Part shown: positions 1 through 9,644 of the stretch, one piece after another
How positions within the stretch are numbered: the first letter of the stretch is position 1
Layout: each line of letters opens with the position of its first letter
NCBI GenBank assembly: GCA_020627705.1
Contig: JAHDGJ010000003.1
Span: 1 to 64,000 of the forward strand
Length of the DNA: 64,000 nt
Source of the DNA: Saprospiraceae bacterium
GTDB taxonomy: Bacteria > Bacteroidota > Bacteroidia > Chitinophagales > Saprospiraceae
Direction of reading: 5' to 3'
Position numbers and translations under genes: made by a program
Notes under the pieces: generated by a model
The model's database searches: none
The model's input: only the letters and a program-made list of their open reading frames with translations
Told to the model about the DNA's origin: nothing

Positions 1-56
1 GAACCTTGAACCTTGAACCTTGAACCTTGAACCTTGAACCTTGAACCTTGAACCTA
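1..56. repeat. Tandem heptamer repeat (GAACCTT)n
   Basis: Seven perfect copies of GAACCTT in a row, followed by one copy ending in A instead of T. The array starts at the window edge, so the true copy number is unknown. It ends one base from the gyrB stop codon, so it forms the start of the gyrB 3' flank (AAGGTTC units on the gyrB strand). It encodes nothing recognisable. Confidence 0.95.
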
Positions 57-57
57 A

Positions 58-2034
<1,977 letters not shown>

Positions 2035-2143
2035 TTATTTTAGCCCAATATCAGCATAGTGTATTGGCTATAAGTAGCTCATTATCAGCGTTTTTTATAT
2101 TTAGTTTTTGTTCATCGGTTTAAAGAAGGAATTTCACTCACTT

Positions 2144-2162
2144 TTTGCATTCTTAATGCAAA
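2144..2162. promoter_or_regulatory. Perfect palindrome between gyrB and tsaE
   Basis: TTTGCATT, a three-base spacer CTT, then AATGCAAA: two perfect 8-bp arms in the divergent gyrB/tsaE intergenic region. It sits 25 bases upstream of the putative tsaE -33 box. It could be an operator or a hairpin; no T-run follows, so it is not a terminator. Confidence 0.4.
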
Positions 2163-2186
2163 CTTTGGATTACAATTATGATTTAA

Positions 2187-2217
2187 TTTAAGCTCATATC
2201 TGATTGTTATATATTTA
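2187..2217 (+). promoter_or_regulatory. Putative tsaE promoter, leaderless start
   Basis: TTTA (2187-2190), 19 bases, then TATATTTA (2210-2217), a one-base variant of the Bacteroidota TTTG-N19-TAnnTTTG promoter. The tsaE ATG begins exactly four bases later, so the transcript would start at or next to the start codon. Confidence 0.5.
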
Positions 2218-2221
2218 CTGA

Positions 2222-2632
2222 ATGGTGCAATTTGAACTTCAAAATGTAGAAGAGTTAGAAGAGATTTGCAGTAAAATATTGGCTTCTTCGCAACACAAAA
2301 TATTTCTTTTAATTGGCGACCTCGGTGCTGGAAAAACTACGTTTACCAAACATTTTGTTACGCTACTCAAATCAGAAGATATGGCAAGCAGCCCTACATA
2401 TTCTGTTATTAATGAGTATAAACTTCAAAAGGGCAATGCTTATCATATTGATCTTTACCGCCTAAACTCATTGGAAGAGGCTATGAATATTGGCATTGAA
2501 GATTACTTATATTCTGACTCTTATTGTTTTATCGAGTGGCCCGAGCTCATCAAACCTATTTTGCCAAATACGCATCACTCTTTAGAATTTCATATATTGG
2601 ATAACGGCAAACGAAAAATTCTGTTCAGTTAA
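2222..2632 (+). CDS. tsaE: tRNA N6-threonylcarbamoyladenosine biosynthesis ATPase TsaE
   Basis: P-loop ATPase that works with TsaB and TsaD to make the t6A modification at position 37 of ANN-decoding tRNAs. The 136-residue protein shows Walker A GDLGAGKTT (32-40), SSPTYSVINEY, HIDLYRL and FIEWPE, all hallmarks of TsaE. Length is normal. The next gene starts 14 bases downstream, so the two are probably cotranscribed. There is no Shine-Dalgarno sequence, and the ATG lies four bases after a promoter-like box. Confidence 0.93.
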   Translation: MVQFELQNVEELEEICSKILASSQHKIFLLIGDLGAGKTTFTKHFVTLLKSEDMASSPTYSVINEYKLQKGNAYHIDLYRLNSLEEAMNIGIEDYLYSDSYCFIEWPELIKPILPNTHHSLEFHILDNGKRKILFS

Positions 2633-2646
2633 ATAACTTTTGCTCT

Positions 2647-3876
2647 ATGAGCGACTTTGGAAAAAAAATTACTTTTTCAGACTTCTTTTCAGAAGGTCAA
2701 TTCGAAACACAAGTCGAAACGCTTGCCGTGAGTCAAAAAAAGGAATCCCTTACTATTGGTGTCCCGGTAGAAATTACCTTAAGTGAGAATCGAGTTCCCA
2801 TTGTTCCAAATTCAATTCGGACTCTAGTTGGTTATGGCCATCAGATTATAATCGAATCTGGAGCAGGTGACAATGCCCGATTTTCTGATCGCGATTATTC
2901 AGAAGCAGGAGCCAAAATTGTCCATAGCAAAGAGGAAGTATTCAAGGCAAATGTTGTCCTGAAAATTGCGCCTCCTACGCTCGAGGAAATTGATTTATTT
3001 AATCCTGATTCTATTTTAATTTCTCCCTTGCAAATACCCGTATTGTCTGAAGAGTATTTGCAAAGACTTAAAAAGAAAAAAGTGATTGCCTTAGCGATGG
3101 AGTATCTAAGGTCAGAGGATGGCACTTTCCCAATCGTACGGATTATTAGTGAGATTGCAGGTATGGAATCCATTTTAACTGCAGCCGAAATTTTAAGTAA
3201 ATCAAATGGAGGACGTGGCACTTTATTGGGAGGAATTTCTGGAATTCCACCTGCCAAGGTGGTCATACTTGGTGCAGGTGTTGTTGGAGAATTTGCTACC
3301 AAAACTGCCTTAGGACTTGGAGCGTCCGTTCGAGTTTTTGACAACGACATATCCAAACTTATGAGGCTGCAATCTCAAGTTGGACGACAATTACATACCT
3401 CTGTAATTAACCCTGTGTACCTAGGATATCAATTGGTGAGTGCTGATGTAGTTATTGGAGCAATGCATTCTCAGACTGGGCGAACTCCTGTTATTGTCAC
3501 GGAAGAAATGGTCAGCAAAATGAAAGAAGGTGCTGTAATTGTAGACATCTCTATTGACCAAGGTGGAATATTCGAAACTTCCGAAATAAGAACCTTAGAA
3601 AAACCAACATTTGTAAAACACGGCGTGATCCATTACTGTGTACCTAACATAGCTTCCAAAGTGGCAAGGACGGGTTCCATCGCCGTCAGTAACATCATAA
3701 CGCCATTGCTCCTACGCGCTGGCTCTGCTTTAAATTTCGAGTCGCTTCTATATCAAAACAAAGGCATACGCCATGGCGTCTATGTGTACAAAGGTTGTTT
3801 GACTAACGAATACTTAAGCCGACGTTTTGGCATGAAGTATACAAGTTTGGATCTTCTCCTTACCAGCAATTTGTAA
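2647..3876 (+). CDS. ald: Alanine dehydrogenase-family NAD(P)-dependent oxidoreductase
   Basis: Member of the alanine dehydrogenase/PNT family, which interconverts alanine and pyruvate with NAD. The 409-residue protein has the N-terminal substrate domain (ENRVPIVP, 48-54; GAG and DYSEAGA after it), Rossmann motif GAGVVG (209-214), and VDISIDQGGIFETS (299-312) with GVIHYCVPN. Compared with classical enzymes the Arg, Lys (LKIAPP, Lys106) and Asp positions are kept. The catalytic His of the usual YLHLA segment appears to be Gln129 (ISPLQIP), and there is an N-terminal extension of about 35 residues. Exact substrate is therefore uncertain. It lies 14 bases after tsaE. Confidence 0.85.
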   Translation: MSDFGKKITFSDFFSEGQFETQVETLAVSQKKESLTIGVPVEITLSENRVPIVPNSIRTLVGYGHQIIIESGAGDNARFSDRDYSEAGAKIVHSKEEVFKANVVLKIAPPTLEEIDLFNPDSILISPLQIPVLSEEYLQRLKKKKVIALAMEYLRSEDGTFPIVRIISEIAGMESILTAAEILSKSNGGRGTLLGGISGIPPAKVVILGAGVVGEFATKTALGLGASVRVFDNDISKLMRLQSQVGRQLHTSVINPVYLGYQLVSADVVIGAMHSQTGRTPVIVTEEMVSKMKEGAVIVDISIDQGGIFETSEIRTLEKPTFVKHGVIHYCVPNIASKVARTGSIAVSNIITPLLLRAGSALNFESLLYQNKGIRHGVYVYKGCLTNEYLSRRFGMKYTSLDLLLTSNL

Positions 3877-3951
3877 CATCAGTGTGTGTAGCAGCCAAAA
3901 AAATCTTGCCGACGTATCAGCAAGAACTTCATCATCTATGAAAAAACTATT

Positions 3952-4320
3952 TTACTTTACTGTCAAAGCATATTGTTTCGTTGGATTCAACGGACAAAAG
4001 AAAACATACTCTCCACTTGTAAGATTTACTACTTGCGTTTTTTGACTTCCTCCTTCCTTTACTGGAGCCACCACGTACGCTTCTTTGATGTGATTTTCTG
4101 CTTCTGTTTTTCCCTTAGGGGCCAAAACAAAACCTACCTCATGATCTACTCCGTTGTTGCTAATTTCAAATTGATAATCGCCTGGTGCCAGGGTTAAACT
4201 TTCAATTGAAAATGCTCCAGGTGTTTGTTCTAAGGAGATATTTTTAACCTGAGCAAATGAGCTGTTTACAGAAACAAAAAACAAAGCCATTACTACACTT
4301 AATACAATTTTAGATTTCAT
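3952..4320 (-). CDS. Secreted cupredoxin-like protein
   Basis: A 122-residue protein with a signal peptide (cleavage near SSFAQ, residue 24) and a single beta-sandwich resembling cupredoxins: LAPGDYQFEISNNGVDHEVGF, then GEYVFFCPLNP near the C-terminus. His60 and Cys109 sit where two type-1 copper ligands would be. The second His and the Met after the Cys are not visible (CPLNPTKQYAL), so blue-copper binding is doubtful. It stands alone between two plus-strand genes. Function unknown beyond fold; it may be a copper-carrier relative or a metal-free derivative. Confidence 0.7.
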   Translation of the reverse strand: MKSKIVLSVVMALFFVSVNSSFAQVKNISLEQTPGAFSIESLTLAPGDYQFEISNNGVDHEVGFVLAPKGKTEAENHIKEAYVVAPVKEGGSQKTQVVNLTSGEYVFFCPLNPTKQYALTVK

Positions 4321-4500
4321 CTTTTTAGATTTATTTATTAATTATTTGTTACTACAAAGTTGATCTGTAATCATAGGTGATAAGTAGTCTGCTTTTCCTT
4401 TTGACTTGTCATTCTTTCCCACATTTTCAAAATCTACGGAATTGACTAGTGACTTGATTTCATTTTTTTTCGTCTAAGATTTTACAAAAAACAATTATCA

Positions 4501-4968
4501 ATGTTCGAAAGTCTTAAACGAATTGCCATGCAAAAATTGGCGGAAAAAATGGAATCAAACGTACTTGGTGGTGCAGCGACATCAGCAGCAGCTGAGGAAG
4601 GTGCAGGATCCATTATTGAAACTCTTAAAGCTAAAATAGCCGGTGGAAATATATCTGAAGTCCAGGATTTATTCAAAGGTGGCAGCCTTGAAAACAATGG
4701 AGTATTTGCAGAGGCAAAAAGTAAATTGGCTTCCATTTTGGAAAGCAAAGGCATGTCTAATCAAGAAGCTACAGCTGAAGCCGAAAGAACAGCACCAGAT
4801 TTAATTGCTGGTTTAAAAGAAAAATTTGATTCCAAAGAAGAAGCGGATAAAGAATTTGATTTATCGAGCTTGACAGGAATGAATCCCAGCGATCTGCTTA
4901 ATAAAGCGCAAGATCTTTTAGGAGGAAACGCAGGAAGCCTTCTTAACAAAGCAAAAGATTTGTTCTAA
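4501..4968 (+). CDS. Small conserved-type protein, function unknown
   Basis: A 155-residue acidic, Ala/Gly/Leu-rich protein with no signal peptide or membrane segment. It is built of predicted amphipathic helices, with a repeated C-terminal motif (LLNKAQDLLGG and LLNKAKDLF). The layout recalls the DUF937/YidB type of small helical protein, but I cannot assign it. It is monocistronic and followed 32 bases later by a strong terminator. The opposite strand is also open, but codon use and the clean start and terminator support this strand. Confidence 0.75.
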   Translation: MFESLKRIAMQKLAEKMESNVLGGAATSAAAEEGAGSIIETLKAKIAGGNISEVQDLFKGGSLENNGVFAEAKSKLASILESKGMSNQEATAEAERTAPDLIAGLKEKFDSKEEADKEFDLSSLTGMNPSDLLNKAQDLLGGNAGSLLNKAKDLF

Positions 4969-5000
4969 TCTTTTGCTTTTGTAGAACAAAAAATTAAGAC

Positions 5001-5035
5001 AAAAGCCTGCTTTGAAAACAAAGCAGGCTTTTTTT
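5001..5035 (+). terminator. Rho-independent terminator
   Basis: A 14-bp perfect stem (AAAAGCCTGCTTTG with CAAAGCAGGCTTTT) and AAAA loop, followed by a T-run. It ends the 4501-4968 gene. Confidence 0.9.
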
Positions 5036-5079
5036 CGTCGACATCTTATTACATTTAAGAAAACCTTTCGCATTAAATA

Positions 5080-5713
5080 ATGATGGTTTCAAAGAAAAAT
5101 CAACCTTCTACTCTTTTCCATTGGGTTGTATTCTTTATACTTCTCTATACAATTCCTTCAGACTTAAAAAGTCAAACATTTTTCACTTCTGTAAAAAACA
5201 TAGAACTAGTCGACAAAGAAAGCTGTGCTCGACCAAATCTAACTAGCTGCCAAAACGGAAAGTCTGCCTCAGACAACTGGAATTGCACGCTCAAAGAAGT
5301 TTATTCCGAAATATGGGGCAACTTAAAATATCCAGGCATTGCTAGAGAAAACGGAAGAGAACAAGAAAGCCCCGTACCTATGGAATGCAGAACAAATTTT
5401 TTGCGAACGAAATCCTCATTTTGAAACACAAAGAATCAAAGCAAAAAAATTCAGGAAAGCACTTTTAAATTCGAAGCCCCTGTCCCAAATGTGGTTGTAT
5501 AAATTTGGTTTGGCCAAGTTTGAGTCCTTTGATTTAACGTGGAACAAAAAAAATAAGGAGCACATTACTTGGACGGATGTAAAAAATATTGATGAAAAAC
5601 TAATTGAAGAACTCACGCAAGAATTAAGCAAAGGAGACGAGCTAATTTTCAATATCCATGATCTGGTACATTCTGAGCCCAAGCAATTTCAAAAAAGAAT
5701 CGTTATTCAATAG
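5080..5713 (+). pseudogene. Broken TonB-C-like secreted protein gene (frameshifted)
   Basis: Two overlapping reading frames. The first (5080-5424) encodes a signal-anchor, a Cys-containing linker and EIWGNLKYPGIARENG. That last segment closely matches the start of the TonB C-terminal domain in this window's own tonB product (NLKYPAIARENG near 18450), but the domain then stops making sense and ends. The second frame (5342-5713) carries on to a stop at 5711. Its end (KGDELIF...KRIVIQ) weakly resembles C-terminal domains of GldM/M56-type proteins. Frame 1 also encodes KFEAPVPNVVV after its first stop, so more than one frameshift seems to have occurred. I read this as a decayed gene; two real small genes are the alternative. 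Confidence 0.5.
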
Positions 5714-5819
5714 AATCATAGGCGATCGAAACTGCAACATCTAATTATCCTATGTAGAAAGTCATTTCGTTTCAAAAATGATGACACTCCTTCCTTCTAA
5801 AGAACTTATATCTTTTTAA

Positions 5820-5827
5820 TACTTTTG
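5820..5827 (+). promoter_or_regulatory. Promoter -7 box of the ileS leader
   Basis: TACTTTTG is a perfect match to the Bacteroidota TAnnTTTG element. The leader-peptide ATG begins eight bases after it, so the transcript would start only a few bases before that codon. No clear -33 box is seen at the usual spacing. Confidence 0.65.
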
Positions 5828-5835
5828 CAAGCGAC

Positions 5836-5889
5836 ATGAGAATCAAACGAATTATTAGTATTAGTATAATTAGAAATAAACACTCCTAG
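5836..5889 (+). CDS. Isoleucine-rich leader peptide of ileS
   Basis: A 17-residue reading frame MRIKRIISISIIRNKHS ending in TAG. Six residues (3, 6, 7, 9, 11 and 12) are Ile, using ATT, ATC and ATA codons. It begins just after a perfect -7 box and ends 23 bases before a terminator hairpin that sits directly in front of the isoleucyl-tRNA synthetase gene. Six Ile codons in 17 immediately upstream of ileS is the classic sign of ribosome-mediated attenuation: scarcity of Ile-tRNA would stall the ribosome within codons 3-12. Too short for ordinary gene finding. Function is inferred from composition and position; the reading frame is seen directly. Confidence 0.8.
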   Translation: MRIKRIISISIIRNKHS

Positions 5890-5942
5890 TCGGAAGAGTA
5901 ATTGATATATATAGCTCTGACGATTGTCAGAGCTTTTTTTTT
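5881..5942 (+). promoter_or_regulatory. ileS attenuator (anti-antiterminator, antiterminator, terminator)
   Basis: Competing pairings can be drawn. Antiterminator: GTCGGA (5889-5894) with TCTGAC (5916-5921), six contiguous pairs including one G-U. Terminator: AGCTCTGAC (5913-5921) with GTCAGAGCT (5926-5934). They share 5916-5921, so only one can form. A weak first hairpin, ACTC (5882-5885) with GAGT (5896-5899), would block the antiterminator. A ribosome at the leader stop (5887-5889) covers the antiterminator arm and lets the terminator form. A ribosome stalled on the Ile codons leaves that arm free. Confidence 0.7.
5913..5942 (+). terminator. Intrinsic terminator in front of ileS
   Basis: A nine-base-pair stem AGCTCTGAC/GTCAGAGCT with GATT loop, then nine T residues (5934-5942). 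It ends two bases before the ileS ATG, so read-through is needed to express ileS from the upstream promoter. Confidence 0.88.
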
Positions 5943-5944
5943 GC

Positions 5945-8900
5945 ATGCTTATGAGTACATATAAAGAATTTAAACAGCTTAACCTCCCAGAAATAGATAA
6001 AGAAACTTTGGCCTTTTGGGAAAGCGAAAAAATATTTGAAAAAAGCGTATCTCAACGTCCTGAATCCAAACCTTTTGTATTCTATGAAGGGCCTCCTTCT
6101 GCCAATGGCAAACCTGGAATTCATCATGTGATGGCACGAGCGGTTAAAGATCTCTTTTGCCGTTACCAGACCATGAAAGGCCACAGAGTAGAACGAAAAG
6201 GTGGTTGGGATACACATGGTTTGCCTATAGAATTAAGTGTCGAAAAAGAATTGGGCATTACTAAAGAAGACATTGGCTCTAAAATTTCTGTGGACCAGTA
6301 CAATCAGCAATGCCGGACCACAGTCATGCGGTACAAAGATCTTTGGGATGATATAACAAGAAAAATGGGCTATTGGGTGGACTTGGATAACCCATATATT
6401 ACCTTCGAAAATAATTATATAGAATCAGTCTGGCATCTTCTTAAAATACTATACGACAAAGATTTACTTTATAAAGGATACACCATACAACCTTTTTCAC
6501 CTGCAGCTGGAACAGGACTTAGTTCACACGAATTAAATCAACCGGGCTGCTATAAAGATGTCAAAGACACTTCTGCTGTCGCCCAATTTAAGGTGATTCA
6601 AAATGAAAAATCCAATTTTCTATTTGATGGAATTGAGGACGGTGATGTATTTTTTATTGCATGGACAACAACGCCTTGGACGCTTCCTTCCAACACTGCT
6701 TTGGCTGTTGGTAAAAAAATAGACTACGTTCGAGTTAAGACATTTAATCCTTATACCAAGCTACCCGTAAACCTCATTTTGGCGAAGGCCTTATTAAGTA
6801 AATGGTTTAAACCAGAACAAGCAGATTTAAGTTTTGAAGACTATTCGACTGAAGACAAATTAATTCCTTACCAAATAACGGGCGAATGGAAGGGTGCTGA
6901 CTTTGAATTATTGGAGTACGAACAATTGTTGCCCTATGTACAACCTGAAGATGGCGATGCGTTCAAAGTTTTAATTGGTGATTTTGTTTCAACTGAAGAC
7001 GGAACAGGTATTGTACACCTTGCACCTTCTTTTGGAGCAGACGATATGCGTGTTGCCACCAAGTATGGAATGGGTTCTTTGACTCTTGTAGATAAGCAGG
7101 GGAAATTTGTTGACAGTGTTACAGATTTTGCAGGGAGATACGTGAAGGATTATAAGGACGAAGGCGAGGCGTATGCCAATGTTGACGTGGACATCTCTAT
7201 AAAGTTAAAAACCGAAAACAAAGCATTTAATGTACAAAAGTATAGCCACAATTATCCTCATTGCTGGCGGACCGATAAACCTATTTTGTACTACCCATTG
7301 GACAGTTGGTTTGTCAAAGCATCTTCTGTCAAAGAACGTATGCAACAGTTAAATAAGACGATCAATTGGAAACCTGCGCATACTGGCGAAAAACGATTCG
7401 GAAATTGGCTCGAAAATTTACAGGATTGGAATTTATCCAGATCCAGATATTGGGGGATTCCACTACCTATTTGGAGGACTGCAAATGGTGAGGAAGAAAA
7501 ATGCATCGGCTCTATAGAAGAATTAGAGAAAGAAATAAATCTTGCCAATGCAACATTGGGCTTATCTCAAAGCGTACCAAAAGATTTACATAGACCGTAT
7601 ATCGATGACATCAAATTAGTCAATGGAAATGGTGAAGAAATGATCCGAGAATTAGACCTAATAGATGTTTGGTTTGATAGCGGATCAATGCCTTATGCGC
7701 AATGGCATGCCCCTTTTGAAAACGAAGATAAATTCAAACAAAATTTCCCCGCTGACTTTATTGCAGAAGGAGTAGATCAAACCAGAGGCTGGTTTTACAC
7801 CTTACATGCGATAGCAGTCATGGTCTACGACAGTGTCGCTTATAAGAATGTCGTTTCTAATGGGCTTGTCTTAGACAAAAATGGAGTGAAAATGTCTAAA
7901 CGCTTAGGCAATGCCATTGATCCATTCGAGACAATTGAAAAATATGGCGCCGATGCAACACGGTGGTACATGATATCAAATGCACCACCTTGGGATAACC
8001 TCAAATTTGACTTAGACGGTGTAGAGGAAGTACGTAGAAAGTTTTTTGGAACACTCTATAATACGTATTCCTTTTTTGCACTTTATGCCAACATTGATGG
8101 CTTTAGCTATAAAGAAGAACAAATTACTTTGGCCGAAAGGCAAGAAATAGATCGATGGATCATATCAAAATTAAATTCTTTAGTCGAAGAAGTCGATTCC
8201 GAATATGGGAAATACGAACCCACTTCTGCAGCTCGAAAAATTCAGTCGTTTGTAGAAGATCATTTGAGTAATTGGTATGTCCGCTTATGCCGAAGAAGGT
8301 TTTGGAAAGGAGAATATACCAAAGACAAAATCGCTGCATATCAAACCTTATACGAGTGCATGACCGCCATTGCAAAAATGATGGCACCAATCGCACCTTT
8401 CTTTGCAGACTGGCTATATAAAAACTTAAACGAAGCCACAGGTCAAGAGAAAAACGAATCCGTTCACCTTGCAAATTTTCCGAGCACCGAGGCATCAAAT
8501 GTAGACAAGAGTTTGGAGCAACGCATGGATTATGCCCAACGCATTTCTTCGTTGGTACGATCCCTGCGCAAAAAAGAAAAACTCAGAGTAAGGCAACCTT
8601 TACAAAAGATATTGTTGCCTATTCTTGATAGTGATTTTCAAGATCAAGTTGATGCGGTTAAAGAACTGATTACTGCTGAGGTAAATGTCAAAAGCATTGA
8701 GTATTTGACCGATGATGGATTTATCAAAAAGAAAGTGAAGCCCAACTTTAAAACCCTGGGTAAAAAACTCGGCAAAAACATGAAGGCCGCAGCTGCCGCT
8801 ATCTCTCAATTTGGACAAGATGAAATTTCGCAAATCGAAAAAAATGGCAGCTATGCCTTACAATTAGATGGCGTAACATTCGAATTACTTACGGAAGATT

Positions 8901-9244
8901 TTGAAATCAGTTCGGATGAAATTCCAGGATGGCAAGTAGCAAACGACAGAGACATTACCGTGGCTTTAGACGTAACATTAACCGAAGAATTATTAGCGGA
9001 AGGTACAGCTAGAGAGATTGTAAATAGAGTTCAAAACATCAGAAAAAACAATGATTTTAACGTAACGGATAGAATTCGTCTTTTGGTCTCATCAAACGAA
9101 AAGGCTCAAATGGCGATTCATCAGTTTGGAGATTATATAAAATCCGAAGTTCTGGCAGATTCGATAGAGCTCAAAGACAACGAAGGAGAATTGTTCGAAC
9201 TCGTTGAGGGCGTTGAAGTAAACATTTATGTAGAGCGCGTTTAA
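5945..9244 (+). CDS. ileS: Isoleucyl-tRNA synthetase (long, eukaryote-like IleS2 type)
   Basis: Charges tRNA-Ile with isoleucine in the cytosol. The 1,099-residue class I synthetase has the HIGH-type motif in the form GKPGIHHV (residues 56-63), the CP1 editing domain (TTTPWTLPSNTALAV), and KMSKR (649-653). An anticodon-binding region and a long C-terminal extension follow. The length and the GIHH form match the IleS2 clade, whose members in other bacteria are often less sensitive to pseudomonic acid. I chose ATG 5945 (MLMSTYKEF); ATG 5951 is equally possible. A TTG at 5924 is rejected because it lies in the terminator loop. Expression is probably controlled by the Ile leader and attenuator just upstream. 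Confidence 0.96.
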   Translation: MLMSTYKEFKQLNLPEIDKETLAFWESEKIFEKSVSQRPESKPFVFYEGPPSANGKPGIHHVMARAVKDLFCRYQTMKGHRVERKGGWDTHGLPIELSVEKELGITKEDIGSKISVDQYNQQCRTTVMRYKDLWDDITRKMGYWVDLDNPYITFENNYIESVWHLLKILYDKDLLYKGYTIQPFSPAAGTGLSSHELNQPGCYKDVKDTSAVAQFKVIQNEKSNFLFDGIEDGDVFFIAWTTTPWTLPSNTALAVGKKIDYVRVKTFNPYTKLPVNLILAKALLSKWFKPEQADLSFEDYSTEDKLIPYQITGEWKGADFELLEYEQLLPYVQPEDGDAFKVLIGDFVSTEDGTGIVHLAPSFGADDMRVATKYGMGSLTLVDKQGKFVDSVTDFAGRYVKDYKDEGEAYANVDVDISIKLKTENKAFNVQKYSHNYPHCWRTDKPILYYPLDSWFVKASSVKERMQQLNKTINWKPAHTGEKRFGNWLENLQDWNLSRSRYWGIPLPIWRTANGEEEKCIGSIEELEKEINLANATLGLSQSVPKDLHRPYIDDIKLVNGNGEEMIRELDLIDVWFDSGSMPYAQWHAPFENEDKFKQNFPADFIAEGVDQTRGWFYTLHAIAVMVYDSVAYKNVVSNGLVLDKNGVKMSKRLGNAIDPFETIEKYGADATRWYMISNAPPWDNLKFDLDGVEEVRRKFFGTLYNTYSFFALYANIDGFSYKEEQITLAERQEIDRWIISKLNSLVEEVDSEYGKYEPTSAARKIQSFVEDHLSNWYVRLCRRRFWKGEYTKDKIAAYQTLYECMTAIAKMMAPIAPFFADWLYKNLNEATGQEKNESVHLANFPSTEASNVDKSLEQRMDYAQRISSLVRSLRKKEKLRVRQPLQKILLPILDSDFQDQVDAVKELITAEVNVKSIEYLTDDGFIKKKVKPNFKTLGKKLGKNMKAAAAAISQFGQDEISQIEKNGSYALQLDGVTFELLTEDFEISSDEIPGWQVANDRDITVALDVTLTEELLAEGTAREIVNRVQNIRKNNDFNVTDRIRLLVSSNEKAQMAIHQFGDYIKSEVLADSIELKDNEGELFELVEGVEVNIYVERV

Positions 9245-9284
9245 AGAGTATTTATTTTATTGTTGGTATTCGAGCTTGCATGCA

Positions 9285-9644
9285 TTAAAACTGCTTTGCA
9301 AGCAGAAATCCTAGGTATAAACCAAGGAGACACAAAAGGATACTCGCTGTGATATATACAAATGCCATAGTATGATTCCCACTTTGAAAATTGCGAAATA
9401 CCTCCGCGGTAAACGTTGAAAAAGTGCTGAATCCACCACAAAAACCTGTCATTAAAAAAAGCTTGGTATTTCCCTCCATTCCTTTATACAACTCAGAAGA
9501 TATTAAATAGCCCAGAATGAATGAGGCTATAAAATTTGCCGAAAAAGTTGCCCAAGAAAAATCATCATTTGGAAGAATTTTAGAGAGCCCAAAACGACAA
9601 ATACTTCCAAGTCCGCCGCCAAGAAAAATCATCAAATAGGTCAT
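9285..9644 (-). CDS. crcB: Fluoride ion channel CrcB/FluC
   Basis: Small inner-membrane fluoride exporter that works as a dual-topology dimer. The 119-residue protein has four hydrophobic segments and the family motifs GGGLGSICRFG near the N-terminus, an SANFIASFILGY segment with the pore Asn, and GFCGGFSTFSTF. Its start codon overlaps the stop of the upstream transferase gene by four bases (ATGA), so translation is likely coupled. I see no fluoride riboswitch. Confidence 0.93.
   Translation of the reverse strand: MTYLMIFLGGGLGSICRFGLSKILPNDDFSWATFSANFIASFILGYLISSELYKGMEGNTKLFLMTGFCGGFSTFSTFTAEVFRNFQSGNHTMAFVYITASILLCLLGLYLGFLLAKQF

Noticed and set aside
2895-3356. A 153-codon minus-strand frame inside the alanine dehydrogenase-family gene
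   Set aside because: It has no family features and lies wholly in a well-supported gene.
5820-5942. A T-box riboswitch upstream of ileS
   Set aside because: I see no T-box consensus or specifier loop, and the leader is too short. The Ile-rich reading frame explains the region better.
5924-5944. TTG at 5924 as the ileS start
   Set aside because: It lies in the loop of the terminator hairpin, and the added residues have no family support.
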